Assembly (NCBI RefSeq): GCF_000014865.1
Contig: NC_008576.1
Coordinates: 4,431,001 to 4,495,000, forward strand
Direction: 5' to 3'
Source of the DNA: Magnetococcus marinus MC-1
GTDB taxonomy: Bacteria > Pseudomonadota > Magnetococcia > Magnetococcales > Magnetococcaceae
Length of the DNA stretch: 64,000 nt
In this document: piece after piece, positions 8,825-17,789 of the stretch
How positions within the stretch are numbered: position 1 is the first letter of the stretch
Layout of the letters: each line of letters opens with the position of its first letter
Translations under genes and position numbers: made by a program
Notes under the pieces: generated by a model
What the model was told of the DNA's origin: nothing
Databases searched by the model: none
What the model saw: only the letters and a program-made list of their open reading frames with translations

Positions 8825-9225
8825 GTCATGTTTTACCGTCGACTGATCAAGTGGCTTCGTTGGTTGTACTGTCCGACGCGTTACTGTTTGGTTCCTGTTC
8901 GTATGCATCCTCTTACTGTGGAGAAGTTTCGGCGGTTTTGATCCTCACTTCCCAACTGTGCCCACCTTGCTTGCCTGCCACACGCCCTCGATTGTTTGAC
9001 TTCAAACCCTGCTGTGTCTCCTTGGGAAGGCATGGCGGGGTTACTCCTCTCTTTGGGAGGGGGGAAAGTTTTCTCTCTTCTTAGGGTTTTGTGCTTTCTT
9101 TAGGTTTTGCGCCTAAGGGTCTAGCTTCTATTATTGAAAAAAGGTTAGAGGGGGGTCTGGGGGGAGAAGTTCTCTGTCTCCCCCCAGGGTTTTGCTTTTG
9201 ATTTTTTGATTTTTCTTGGCTTTTC

Positions 9226-9286
9226 GGCTCGCCCTTCGCCAGGGGAGCTAAGCGGCGTCTTTTTGCCGCTTAGCGACCAGCGAGCC
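9226..9286. repeat. Conserved cruciform of copy B
   Basis: Outer stem GGCTCGC (9226-9232) with GCGAGCC (9280-9286) encloses GCTAAGCGGC and GCCGCTTAGC around a T-rich loop, as in the other copies. Confidence 0.8.
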
Positions 9287-9295
9287 AGCCTTTTA

Positions 9296-9349
9296 ATCCG
9301 TATGGACGGGGAAATTGGGGCTTTTTTCAATTTCCCCGTCCATACGGAT
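9296..9349 (+). repeat. Variable-stem hairpin of copy B
   Basis: Arms 9296-9317 and 9328-9349 are perfectly complementary over 22 positions around GGGCTTTTTT. The stem shares almost no sequence with copies A and C in its outer half, yet keeps length, loop and flanks. Confidence 0.88.
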
Positions 9350-9410
9350 GCCAAACGCCCCAGCGGGGATCAAGCTTAGGCTGTGGTTGGGGTGCATGAT
9401 GTGATTTCCC

Positions 9411-9505
9411 CCACCAGCCACCATGTGCCCAAGCGGGGTTTTCTCCCCCACCAGCCACCATGTGCCCAAGCGGGGTTTTCTCCCCCACCAGCCATGTGCC
9501 CAACC
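9411..9505. repeat. 37-base tandem repeat inside copy B
   Basis: Two complete units (9411-9447 and 9448-9484) and a partial third (to about 9505) that keeps CCACCAGCC and ATGTGCCCAA but lacks three bases between them. The units abut with no spacers, so this is a minisatellite and not a CRISPR array. Confidence 0.85.
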
Positions 9506-9901
9506 GCCCGCCACGCTGGCGCGTGACATCGCTACCCTACGCCCCGTACTGCGCCCCTACAAAACCCGTGCTCTCCTAATCAATCCCTGCGCCCTTGCTC
9601 CATCGGTACGGGGCTAAAAGATCAAAAGATTTAAAAGTCAAAAGATCTCAGGGCTTCGCCCCGAACCCCACTGGGCGCTGCCCAGACCCGCTGGGCGGGC
9701 AAGCAGAGCTTCCCCCCAGACCCCCCAATCCCTTTTCATAATGACACTCCCTGGGCATAGAGGCATTCAAGATCCCTTGCATAGACCACCCTCTACCTAC
9801 CCCCAATCTTACAAACCCCCATCAGCCACCCTAGACCCCCACCCAACAAACATGAAAAACTAACCCGTAAACTCAAAAAAATAGATCAAAGGATTACGCC
9901 C

Positions 9902-11116
9902 TTGAACTTTACCTTTATCCACTGCGCCGACATTCACCTCGATAGCCCCATGCAAGGGCTCGATGCCGCCCTGCGCAAAAAATTACCCCCAAACCTGCTG
10001 GAAAACCTCACCCGTAACGCCTGGAACAGACTCGTCGATGAGGCCATCTCCAAACAGGTCGCCTTCGTAGCCGTGGCCGGCGACCTCTACGATGGCGATT
10101 GGAAAGATTATCGAACCGGCCACTTTTTAGCCGGTAGCGCTAAACGACTGCACCAAGCCAATATCCCTCTCATCATCCTGCTCGGTAACCATGACGCCCA
10201 AAGTAAATTAACCAAAAAATTAAGCATGCCCCCCAATGTCACCATCCTCGACCACCATAAACCACAAACCATTCTACTCCATGACCTGCATACCGCCATC
10301 CATGGCTGGAGCTACCCCCACCCCGCCATCTCCGAAAATATGGTCATCCACTACCCACCAGCCCACCCCGAATACTTTAATGTGGGGCTGCTCCATACCG
10401 CCATGGATGGCCGCGAAGGACATGACCCCTACGCCCCCTGCCACCTTAATGACCTGCTCACTCTAAATTATGATTACTGGGGCCTGGGCCACGCCCACCG
10501 CTTTGAACAACTCAACCAAACACCACCCATCTGCTACAGCGGCAACCTGCAAGGTCGACACATCCGCGAAACCGGCACTAAAGGCTACCTGTTGCTCCAA
10601 GTGGATAAACAGACCGTTACAGAGATTACCCACTGCCCCGTCCATACCCTGCGCTGGGAACAGTGTACCATTGCCCTAACCGAGCAAGATGAATCCTCCT
10701 GGCTCAAAGCCATTCGCCACCAACTGCAACAACTCGACCCTAACCAGCCCACCCTGGTACGCCTAACCCTACAAGGCCATAGCCCCCTGTTTAGAGATCG
10801 TGACCGCCTCTATGCCGAATGCGAAGCCGCCGCCCAAGAGATCCATGATCAACTGTGGATTGAACAAGTTAAAATGAGCAAAACCACCCAACCCCAACCC
10901 CTCGGAACCGATAGCGGCCACACCCTGCTCAATTTGGCCAACCAGCTCAGCCAGTCACCCCAACAACAACAGCTCCTGCGTGACGCTCTGCTGGAACAGA
11001 TGCGCGGCCCTGCCAAAAAACGGCTCGAAATCCTGCTACAAGAGGGAGCCCTAAACAACGCCATCGAAGATGGCTTGGCTCAACTGGAGCCTATTCTTAA
11101 CGGAGACAATCCATGA
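9902..11116 (+). CDS. SbcD/YhaO-type DNA repair metallophosphoesterase
   Basis: 404 residues. Metal-binding motifs of the Mre11/SbcD phosphoesterase fold appear in order: HCADIHLDSP, AGDLYDGD, LLGNHDAQ and GLGHAHR. The start is a TTG at 9902, supported by AAAGGA at 9888-9893 with 8 bases of spacing. No closer ATG fits the DIH motif. The stop overlaps the start of the next gene (ATGA at 11113-11116), so the two are translationally coupled. The product likely forms an SbcCD-like nuclease with the coiled-coil ATPase downstream, cutting DNA ends or hairpins. That it belongs to the YhaO subfamily rather than true SbcD is inferred from the partner. The upstream region is repeat copy B. Confidence 0.85.
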   Translation: MNFTFIHCADIHLDSPMQGLDAALRKKLPPNLLENLTRNAWNRLVDEAISKQVAFVAVAGDLYDGDWKDYRTGHFLAGSAKRLHQANIPLIILLGNHDAQSKLTKKLSMPPNVTILDHHKPQTILLHDLHTAIHGWSYPHPAISENMVIHYPPAHPEYFNVGLLHTAMDGREGHDPYAPCHLNDLLTLNYDYWGLGHAHRFEQLNQTPPICYSGNLQGRHIRETGTKGYLLLQVDKQTVTEITHCPVHTLRWEQCTIALTEQDESSWLKAIRHQLQQLDPNQPTLVRLTLQGHSPLFRDRDRLYAECEAAAQEIHDQLWIEQVKMSKTTQPQPLGTDSGHTLLNLANQLSQSPQQQQLLRDALLEQMRGPAKKRLEILLQEGALNNAIEDGLAQLEPILNGDNP

Positions 11117-14100
11117 GAATCAACCATCTCACCCTCTCCCGCTATGGTCATTTTACCGATCGCCACCTGCCCCTTGGCCACCCCTCAAACCTTACCTTGC
11201 TGGTGGGCGCTAACGAAGCCGGTAAATCCACCACCCTGCATAGCATTCTTGACCTATTGTTTGGTATTGAGCCCCGTTCCAGCTATAATTTTCTACATAA
11301 CTATCATGATATGCGTTTAGAGGCCGAACTTGACCACCAAGGTCAAAGACACCTTATAAAACGGCACAAAGGCAATAAAAACACCCTGCGCGGCGCCAAC
11401 GACCAACCCTTGCCCGAACATTTATTAACCGACATGTTGGCCGGTATGCAACGCGCAACCTACCAAAACCTGTTTGCCCTCAATCATGAGCAACTGCGCC
11501 TTGGTGGTAACAAGATGACCCTCGCCGAAGGGGATTTAGGCGAGCTGCTGTTTGGGGCCTCTGGCGCACTGCAAGGGGCCGGCAGCATTAAAACCCAACT
11601 GAATAAAGAGGTGGAGCGCTGGCACGGCCTTAACAAGCGCAGCGGCCCCATGGTCGACGCCACCAACCGGTTAAAGACGGCCCAAACCGAGCTGCACGCC
11701 ATTACCGTCACCGATCATCAGTGGCAACAGTGTCAAGCCGCGTTTGAACAGGCCAAAAATCACCATCAACAGGTCAACCAAAGCTATAAAACCCAGCTCA
11801 AACAGCTCGCCGAGCTGCAACGCCTCAAGCAGCTCATCCCCCATCTGCTTGAGCTGCAACAGTTGGAAAACCAACGCACCCCGCTGCTGCACGAACCCCG
11901 CCTGGATGCCAACCTGCAACAACAATGGCAGACCCTAGAAGGGCGTTGGATGACCCTGCAAGGCGAGCTTGATCGCATCCACACCCTCCAACACAGTACC
12001 CAACAGCGGCTGGATGAGCTGCCCGCTGCGGTTAACTGGTTACACCGAGAGCAAGAACTTACCCTGTTGGAAGAGAGCCGCACCCAGGTGCTGGGCGACC
12101 AACACCGCACCCCCAAGCTCAACCAGGAGATCCAACAGCTGGATGACCAAATCCGCACCCTGGCCATTCAGCTCGGCAAATCCCCCAACAGCGATTGGCG
12201 TACCCTGCAACAGCAGCAACCCACCACCCTCCAGATTCAACGCCTCAACGAAGCCATGGCCAGCCATGCCCGATGGGAACAGAGCTATCAACAGAGCCAC
12301 TCCCAACAACTCACCATCCAGCAGCGGGTCAAAGCGCTAGAGGCACAACAGACCACTCAGGCCCTTTCGCCCCTACACCTGGAACAGCTTAAAACCGCCC
12401 TTGCGCAATTGGGCAATCACGCCCCCTTGCACCACTATAACCAGTGCCAGGAACGCCAAGTTGAGCAGCAGAAAAAGCTCGCCCTCAGCCTTGCCCAACT
12501 GCCCTGCTGGAATGGGGATCTAACCGCCCTACAACAGCTTATTATTCCCGCTCAAAGCCTGCTCCAGTCCCACACGGAACAGTTTCAACTGCTGCAAAAA
12601 AAAGAGGCTCAGCACCAACAACACAGCGAGCATCTCCAACAGCGTATGACCCAGCTACAAAACCAGTTACACACCTTGCAACAGCAGGGTGATCTGCCTA
12701 CGCCTGAGCGTATTCAGCAGCTACGCCAACAGCGCGATACCCTCTGGCAGCAGCTCTTGCACCATTGGTCTGACACATCCCCCCAGCAACAACACAACTA
12801 TGCGGCCCTGGTCCAGCAAGCCGATCAACTGGCCGATGCCCGGGATCACCACGGTCAGCAGATTCACGCCCTGCAAAAGGCCCAAACCGAGGTGCAACAC
12901 CAACAACAGTTGCTCCATAACCATCAACAACAGGGGCACGCGCTGCACCAGCAACAGCAGCAGTGGTGGCAACAATGGCGCAAGCTTTGGCCCACCAGCC
13001 TGCACGGGCTAGAGCCCCAAGCCATGCAGCGTTGGCTGGAGCAACGCCAAACCGTTTTACAAAACCAGTGCGATCTACACGCCCTGCAAACCCAGTTTGG
13101 CATAGCCCAACAGCAGCTTGCTGAAGCCTGCACGACCCTGCGCCAAACCCTGCACCCCTGGCCCCAACCCGGCGATGACAGCGCCCCCTTTGCCACCCTC
13201 TTTGGCCGGGTCGAAGCAACCCATAGCTGGGCCCAAAAAGAGCTGGCGAAACAAGAGGCCGCCCAAAACCACCTGCTTGAAGCAAAACAGCAGATGGCCC
13301 AACTACAAAGCCAATTACAAGCGTTACAAAAAGCGCAAGAGCAGTGGCAAAAACCCTGGCAGGCTACCCTAACAGAGCTGCAACTTTCCCCCCTGTTACA
13401 GCCCAGTGAAGTTGTTAACCTACTTAACCAATGGCAGTTATTGACTCAATTGCTGCAACAACGCAGCCACATGGACCACGAAGCCGCCGCCATAAACCAA
13501 CGTGAAACGCTCTTTAATGAACAGGCCGATACCCTGTTAAGCGAAGTAGGCTGGGCTCCCCAACATCCAGAGCAACGTATGCAGGCCGTCGCCGTCTGGA
13601 AAGAGGCCTTTACCCAGGCCCGTAGTGTGGAAAAACAGCGCCACGCTTGGCAGCAAGAGCTGGCCGAGCAGCAGCAACGCCATCAGCAGTTACAAGCCGA
13701 CCACGCCGATCTTGCCGCCCAGCGGGCTGCCCTGCTGCATCACTGTCAAGTGGGGGATGCCAGCCAAATGGCGGAGCGTTTCGAGCGAGCCCGACAGCGG
13801 CGTGAGCTCGATCAGCAGTGGCAACAGAAACAACAGCAGGTCTTGGCGGTTGCCGAAGGTTGGAGTGTGGACGAAGCGAAAGCTGCCGTCACCGATCTGG
13901 ATTTGGAGGAGATTCAACAGCAGATTCACCACACCGAGCAAAGCTTAGCCGACTGGCAGAACCGCCAAGAGCAGGCCAACCAAGCGTTGACCGCCGCTGC
14001 CCAGCGTATGGAGGAGCTTAAACGGGGTGATCCCGTGCAGTTGGCCCAAGCGTTGGCCGATGCCGAAGCGGAGTTGACCCACGTAACCCGTCAATGGATG

Positions 14101-14574
14101 GCGGCTTTTGTGGCCGAACAGCTTTTTCAAACCGCCCTGGAACAGTTTTCCCTCACCAACCAAGGACCGGTTTTAAAGGCTGCTCGCCACCACTTTAGCC
14201 AACTGACCAACGGGCGCTATCCAGATCTGGTCATCGACTATGCCAGCGGTACAAATCCCACTCTCATGGTCAAAAAGCGCTGTGGGGGCACCCTCATCAT
14301 CGACGCCCTAAGTGAAGGTACCAAAGATCAACTCTACCTAGCTCTACGCTTGGCTGCGGTAGAGCACCATGTGGATCAGTTGGGTTATGGTCTACCCTTT
14401 ATCGCCGATGATCTGTTTGTTAATTTTGACGATACGCGCACCATGGCGGGACTGCAAACCTTGGCGCAGCTTAGTAAAAAGACCCAAGTGCTGATTTTCA
14501 CCCACCATCCCCACCTGGTCGCTCTGGCTCAAGCGCAGTTGGGGACGCAGCTGCATGTGGTGCAGCTCAGTTAA
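11113..14574 (+). CDS. YhaN-like SMC/Rad50-type coiled-coil ATPase
   Basis: 1153 residues. The N-terminal Walker A is GANEAGKSTTLHSI. The C-terminal half of the nucleotide site has an ABC-signature region (LSEGTKDQLYLALRLA) and Walker B (LPFIADDLFVNFDD). Between them lie about 900 residues of heptad-like coiled coil, extremely rich in Gln, His and Leu. In Rad50/SbcC enzymes such arms tether DNA, and the partner is the phosphoesterase encoded just upstream (ATGA overlap). I do not see an obvious CxxC zinc hook at the middle of the coiled coil, which fits YhaN/AAA_27-type proteins better than SbcC. The high Gln/His content comes with an unusual density of CAG and CAA codons compared with neighbours. 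Confidence 0.88.
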   Translation: MRINHLTLSRYGHFTDRHLPLGHPSNLTLLVGANEAGKSTTLHSILDLLFGIEPRSSYNFLHNYHDMRLEAELDHQGQRHLIKRHKGNKNTLRGANDQPLPEHLLTDMLAGMQRATYQNLFALNHEQLRLGGNKMTLAEGDLGELLFGASGALQGAGSIKTQLNKEVERWHGLNKRSGPMVDATNRLKTAQTELHAITVTDHQWQQCQAAFEQAKNHHQQVNQSYKTQLKQLAELQRLKQLIPHLLELQQLENQRTPLLHEPRLDANLQQQWQTLEGRWMTLQGELDRIHTLQHSTQQRLDELPAAVNWLHREQELTLLEESRTQVLGDQHRTPKLNQEIQQLDDQIRTLAIQLGKSPNSDWRTLQQQQPTTLQIQRLNEAMASHARWEQSYQQSHSQQLTIQQRVKALEAQQTTQALSPLHLEQLKTALAQLGNHAPLHHYNQCQERQVEQQKKLALSLAQLPCWNGDLTALQQLIIPAQSLLQSHTEQFQLLQKKEAQHQQHSEHLQQRMTQLQNQLHTLQQQGDLPTPERIQQLRQQRDTLWQQLLHHWSDTSPQQQHNYAALVQQADQLADARDHHGQQIHALQKAQTEVQHQQQLLHNHQQQGHALHQQQQQWWQQWRKLWPTSLHGLEPQAMQRWLEQRQTVLQNQCDLHALQTQFGIAQQQLAEACTTLRQTLHPWPQPGDDSAPFATLFGRVEATHSWAQKELAKQEAAQNHLLEAKQQMAQLQSQLQALQKAQEQWQKPWQATLTELQLSPLLQPSEVVNLLNQWQLLTQLLQQRSHMDHEAAAINQRETLFNEQADTLLSEVGWAPQHPEQRMQAVAVWKEAFTQARSVEKQRHAWQQELAEQQQRHQQLQADHADLAAQRAALLHHCQVGDASQMAERFERARQRRELDQQWQQKQQQVLAVAEGWSVDEAKAAVTDLDLEEIQQQIHHTEQSLADWQNRQEQANQALTAAAQRMEELKRGDPVQLAQALADAEAELTHVTRQWMAAFVAEQLFQTALEQFSLTNQGPVLKAARHHFSQLTNGRYPDLVIDYASGTNPTLMVKKRCGGTLIIDALSEGTKDQLYLALRLAAVEHHVDQLGYGLPFIADDLFVNFDDTRTMAGLQTLAQLSKKTQVLIFTHHPHLVALAQAQLGTQLHVVQLS

Positions 14575-14580
14575 AGTAGA

Positions 14581-14619
14581 ACGCTGGGGATAACAGCCCG
14601 CCCATGGCGGGCTGAGCGT
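14581..14619. terminator. Strong hairpin between convergent genes
   Basis: Inner arms CAGCCCGCC (14594-14602) and GGCGGGCTG (14606-14614), with an outer stem ACGCT/AGCGT at 14581-14585 and 14615-14619. No T tract follows. It sits just past the YhaN-like stop and may act as a bidirectional 3' end structure. Confidence 0.4.
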
Positions 14620-14673
14620 CACCACCCGCGCCGGATTTATACAGCTGCTGGCCTCGACAAATCCCCCGACCCG

Positions 14674-15780
14674 TTACGGTGGCGAACCTGCCCCATCTGG
14701 TGCTTTTTTCGGCTCATAGAGGGGTAAAAAGAGCGGGCAGGATTGATTGTTCCAACCCTGCTGTTTGGGGCTCTCCATATGCATAACAGGTCGCTTGTTA
14801 GGTTTAGCCCGCTTGGGTTGATGGCTGCTCAATAGATGCAAAATCGTCTCGCCTTCCTGCATGGCGGTCAAAAAATGTTCGCTGATCTGCCACTGGGGAT
14901 CAAGCAGTGGCGATTCGGCCAAATGCAGCATGCTGGCGGCAATATCCAGAGCGCGCAGGGTACGCTCCAGATCCCCTGGGCTGGCGTTGTTGGGTCTGGC
15001 GGCCTGCTCTAACTCCTGAATCACCAAATCCAGCCGCACATCCAACTGCCGCATCATATCGCGCATCTCAGAGGCCGCGTGACCCACTTTGGTCAAGGCA
15101 TGCACCGTGTCCCGCATATCCTGCACCGCCTCATCGCTGCGGTCCAGGTTTGTCTGGGCCGCTTGCATCGCTTGTTGGGCCTGCTCAGAACGGTCTAAAA
15201 AGGTCTGAATGAGCGCCTTTTCCAAGCGTCTACGCCGTCCAAAGGGCATCCAACGGCCATGCTTTTGCTCGCTGACCTCGGTTACCCCCTGCACCAACCA
15301 ACGTATGGCTGTATTGGCCTTAATACGTTTGACCAAGTGCATAATGCAACACGATCCAGAGCCCTCTTCACAGGCACCTTGGGCACCAAAAGCACCAACC
15401 CCAATCAAGGCCGAATGGACCCGCTCGGCATGACTGTCATGCATAATTATGGCCGCCTTGGCGCACAACAGTTTCATGCGGGTTAAACGGTTTAACAACC
15501 GTGTGTGTTTGGAATCCGCAATGCCAGGAATGCGTTGGCTTACCTGCTCAATCTGGCCTAAGCGGCGCTGCATAATATCCAACCGCAAACTGCCCAAACC
15601 CTCCAATTCCCAAATCACCGCTTGGGCCACATCCCGTAACCGGTCGCGGGCCTCTTGAAAGCTCTGCTGAGCATGTTGATCCATTGAGGCCGCCGCGCGT
15701 GCCTGCTGTTCGGCGCGAGCCCCCTCCTGCAACGCCATACCCGCTAAGACACCCTTTGCCAACAGATGCATGGGAAACAT
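14674..15780 (-). CDS. Unknown coiled-coil protein
   Basis: 368 residues, not recognised. The N-terminus is Ala/Gly-rich with a weak hydrophobic stretch (LLAKGVLAGMAL) and no clear cleavage site. Long amphipathic helices follow, with heptad patterns around residues 25-100 and 195-270. A Cys pair lies in EEGSGSCCIMHLV near the middle. The C-terminus is Lys/Pro-rich. The layout suggests a cytoplasmic or membrane-edge scaffolding protein, but no function can be assigned. It is convergent with the YhaN-like gene and has no partner on its own strand. The antisense frames over this gene are shadows. Confidence 0.6.
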   Translation of the reverse strand: MFPMHLLAKGVLAGMALQEGARAEQQARAAASMDQHAQQSFQEARDRLRDVAQAVIWELEGLGSLRLDIMQRRLGQIEQVSQRIPGIADSKHTRLLNRLTRMKLLCAKAAIIMHDSHAERVHSALIGVGAFGAQGACEEGSGSCCIMHLVKRIKANTAIRWLVQGVTEVSEQKHGRWMPFGRRRRLEKALIQTFLDRSEQAQQAMQAAQTNLDRSDEAVQDMRDTVHALTKVGHAASEMRDMMRQLDVRLDLVIQELEQAARPNNASPGDLERTLRALDIAASMLHLAESPLLDPQWQISEHFLTAMQEGETILHLLSSHQPKRAKPNKRPVMHMESPKQQGWNNQSCPLFLPLYEPKKAPDGAGSPP

Positions 15781-16100
15781 AGTGTGCCACCCTTATTGAA
15801 CACCGTACTGATCCATGAAAAAATGGAATCGCCATTCCTAGGCAATCACTTACTACCAAGCAGTTATAAGGCCATATTGCTATCCAGTCAGCATTGAATC
15901 GTTCAATGCTTAACATTCATGAAACCATGTTTGTAGACTTTTTTCATGAATTATTTCAGCTTATTATTGTTTAATGCCACCATGAAGGACGGGAAATGAA
16001 TTTTGGGTGATGGTTCGGGAATCTTTATGCAACGCGCTCTACATTATGATAACCAGCATGCCCGATGCGTTTTGCTTGGTGGGCGGGGGGAAGGCACCAC
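15781..16100. other. Intergenic stretch without a gene
   Basis: AT-rich around 15800-15990, probably holding the promoter of the minus-strand coiled-coil gene. The short frames crossing it have no ribosome sites or recognisable content. Confidence 0.5.
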
Positions 16101-16143
16101 AAAAAAAGTGGGCACCTCTTTCTAGGCAGAGAAAAAGGTGCCC
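16101..16143 (-). terminator. Rho-independent terminator of the ECF sigma operon
   Basis: Read on the minus strand, a stem of GGGCACCT with AGGTGCCC (16136-16143 and 16110-16117) is followed by a run of T residues (16101-16107 on the plus strand is all A). It lies 20 bases past the last gene of the sigma/anti-sigma operon. Confidence 0.8.
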
Positions 16144-16162
16144 ATTAAGGGTCATTACAGGT

Positions 16163-16678
16163 CTACTGAACGGGGGAACTTTTTCCAGGACCATCGCACC
16201 GTCCACCACCACGCTGACCGCGTGGGTGGTGTCCACGACCCTTAAACTCAAACATCTGTTGACGCGCTTCCGGTGACAAGGTGGCCGCCGCTTGCATCAT
16301 CATACGGTGAACCGACTCTTGCGCCTGTTGAGCCTGTAGTCGCAGCTCGCGAAAAGCCTGCTCAAGGGCCACCTGATCCACCGGATCGGTGATTAATAGC
16401 TGGTGTACCTCTGCCTTTTTTACACGCAATTGGCGTAATGAGTTATCCATGGTGGGCATGTGTACCTGCATGATGGGCGTCAATTTTTCACGCGCCTGAT
16501 CATCCAGGTTCTGCATGGCCAGCCCCATCCTATAGGGGTTGCTGCTCAACGAACCATGCATGGCCAGATAGAGTGGACCACAGCGCCAATAAGAGACACC
16601 CAACATACCCACAAAAAACAGATTTAAGGCAACCGAACCAAACATCACCACCACCAACCAACGCGGGAACGTTCTCAT
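16163..16678 (-). CDS. Periplasmic heavy-metal sensor-like protein (CnrX/ZraP-type)
   Basis: About 171 residues. The ATG at 16676-16678 overlaps the anti-sigma stop (ATGA). A longer in-frame extension would run through the anti-sigma gene and is rejected. One N-terminal membrane anchor (residues about 6-26, LVVVMFGSVALNLFFVG) precedes a helical periplasmic domain with the LRQLRVKKAEVHQLL and AFRELRLQAQQAQESVHRMM helices typical of the CpxP/CnrX/ZraP group. The C-terminus is Gly, His and Arg-rich with a single Cys. In the cobalt/nickel Cnr system such a protein binds metal and controls release of the sigma factor by the anti-sigma. Here it is the third gene of a sigma/anti-sigma/sensor operon, which supports that role. 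The metal is not known. Confidence 0.75.
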   Translation of the reverse strand: MRTFPRWLVVVMFGSVALNLFFVGMLGVSYWRCGPLYLAMHGSLSSNPYRMGLAMQNLDDQAREKLTPIMQVHMPTMDNSLRQLRVKKAEVHQLLITDPVDQVALEQAFRELRLQAQQAQESVHRMMMQAAATLSPEARQQMFEFKGRGHHPRGQRGGGRCDGPGKSSPVQ

Positions 16679-17133
16679 GGCTCCCACTCCGTGAAGGATT
16701 CTGGCCCGTAAGCCAGGAGCTGCCAAGTTTCCATGGTCTGACTCTCTGCCAACAAAGGCTCGCTGGGGTTTATATCCGGAATCTGCAATCCTACCAGCAC
16801 CCCAAACAGTACCGAAGCCGCCAACGCCAAGGCCGGCTGCCAAACCCGCTCAAAAGGCCACCACGGGGTAAACAAGCGCTGGCGGGGGGCTCGTGGCAAC
16901 TCTTGTAACAACCGGCCTATCAGCGCCCCATGTGCCAAGGCCGGTGGTGCCGCATCCAGCAGCTCATCCAGTTGTTGCGCTTGCGCCAAGATTGCCTGCA
17001 TGGCAGGTTTACGGGCCAGCAGGTCCAGTGCTTCCTGTCGTTCAAATAGGGGCCAGCGCGTGGCTTGCGCCCCGTAGGCCTCGATTAACGTTTGCAAACG
17101 CGCTTCATCCATGGTCTCTCTCTTGTCTGCCAT
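16675..17133 (-). CDS. Membrane anti-sigma factor
   Basis: 152 residues. A cytoplasmic N-terminal part with acidic helices (MDEARLQTLIEAYG, ARWPLFERQEALDLL) is followed by a single membrane span near residues 97-115 (LALAASVLFGVLVGLQI) and a short periplasmic tail. The gene lies 9 bases after an ECF sigma gene and overlaps the sensor gene by 4 bases. Position, size and topology match anti-sigma factors. It lacks an obvious zinc-binding HxxxCxxC, so it is not a ZAS-type factor. Confidence 0.75.
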   Translation of the reverse strand: MADKRETMDEARLQTLIEAYGAQATRWPLFERQEALDLLARKPAMQAILAQAQQLDELLDAAPPALAHGALIGRLLQELPRAPRQRLFTPWWPFERVWQPALALAASVLFGVLVGLQIPDINPSEPLLAESQTMETWQLLAYGPESFTEWEP

Positions 17134-17142
17134 GATGCGCTC

Positions 17143-17730
17143 CTATACCCCACGTTCCAAATCCGCCAGCATCACCCGTAACTGCTTGCGTCCCCGACTG
17201 AGCAGTGACTCCAACGCTTTGACCCCTATGTTCATGATCTCCGCCGCCTCTTGCTGACTAAAACCTTGATGATGCACCAAGGTAATGGCCGCGCATTGAC
17301 GCTTGGGTAGTGCCGCCAAGGCCGACTCAATACGCGCAGCCTTCTCTTGACGGTGGTGGTGCTGGAGCAGATCCTGGCGGGGATCTTCTGGCTCTGCAAT
17401 ACTATCCAGTGCCACCCCTTTTTTGCATCTAAGGCGGTCTATACAGAGGTTGTAGGTCACGCGATGCAGCCATGTGTTAATGCGAGCCTCAGGCCGCCAA
17501 CTGGCGGCCTGCTGCCATAACCGCAAAAAGGCATCCTGCACCACATCATCGGCCTCAGACTCCCACCCCTCCAAGAGCCGTCGCGCCAACCCATAAAGCG
17601 CATGGGCATGACCGCGCACCAGCTGCTGAGCCGCTTGCTCATCCCCACCAGCTACCCTTTGCAGCAGTTCTGCATCGGCATAAGCGGCGTCTAGGCGTTG
17701 AGCTTCGTCACGATTGGCCAATTGAAGCAT
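17143..17730 (-). CDS. ECF-type RNA polymerase sigma factor
   Basis: 195 residues, standard for ECF sigmas. Region 2 shows DDVVQDAFLRLWQQAASWRPEARINTW split around the -10 recognition helix, with YNLCIDRLR. Region 4 shows ALPKRQCAAITLVHHQGFSQ and EAAEIMNIGVKALESLLSRG, a helix-turn-helix for the -35 box. It heads a sigma, anti-sigma, metal-sensor operon and lies 59 bases downstream of an EF-hand protein gene on the same strand. The likely stimulus is a periplasmic metal or envelope signal. The target promoters are unknown, but the upstream EF-hand gene is the natural first candidate. Confidence 0.92.
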   Translation of the reverse strand: MLQLANRDEAQRLDAAYADAELLQRVAGGDEQAAQQLVRGHAHALYGLARRLLEGWESEADDVVQDAFLRLWQQAASWRPEARINTWLHRVTYNLCIDRLRCKKGVALDSIAEPEDPRQDLLQHHHRQEKAARIESALAALPKRQCAAITLVHHQGFSQQEAAEIMNIGVKALESLLSRGRKQLRVMLADLERGV

Positions 17731-17750
17731 GCCTCATTCAACCCGATTTG

Positions 17751-17780
17751 GGAGGGGGGCGGGAAACACTGACCCCCTCC
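17751..17780 (-). terminator. GC-rich hairpin between EF-hand and sigma genes
   Basis: GGAGGGGG (17751-17758) pairs with CCCCCTCC (17773-17780). There is no T tract on either side, so it may attenuate transcription into the sigma gene or stabilise the EF-hand mRNA rather than terminate fully. Confidence 0.4.
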
Positions 17781-17789
17781 AATTTACCC

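Larger units (their letters stand above)
9054..9774 (+). repeat. Complex non-coding repeat element, copy B
   Basis: Second copy of the mosaic repeat, in direct orientation and opposite to copy A, so the two bracket the dinB-dehydrogenase pair. It contains the GT-rich left module, the cruciform (9226-9286), the variable hairpin (9296-9349), a 37-base minisatellite (9411-9505), the GC-rich module and the right end GGCATTCAAGATC. A degenerate extra copy of the left module (about 9054-9090) is shared only with copy A. Short frames inside the element look accidental. The following 9775-9901 stretch holds the ribosome site of the next gene and nothing else I recognise. Confidence 0.8.

Noticed and set aside
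8770-9084. 104-residue plus-strand frame
   Set aside because: It contains the terminator hairpin at 8801-8822 and runs into repeat copy B; no recognisable domain or ribosome site.
9411-9505. Possible CRISPR array
   Set aside because: Units adjoin directly with no unique spacers, and no cas gene is present. The same holds for 46068-46187.
9293-9617. Short frames on both strands across copy B
   Set aside because: They fall on the hairpin and minisatellite and have no counterpart conserved at protein level.
12698-13285. 195-residue frame opposite the YhaN-like ATPase
   Set aside because: Ala/Gly-rich antisense shadow of a Gln/His-rich coiled coil.
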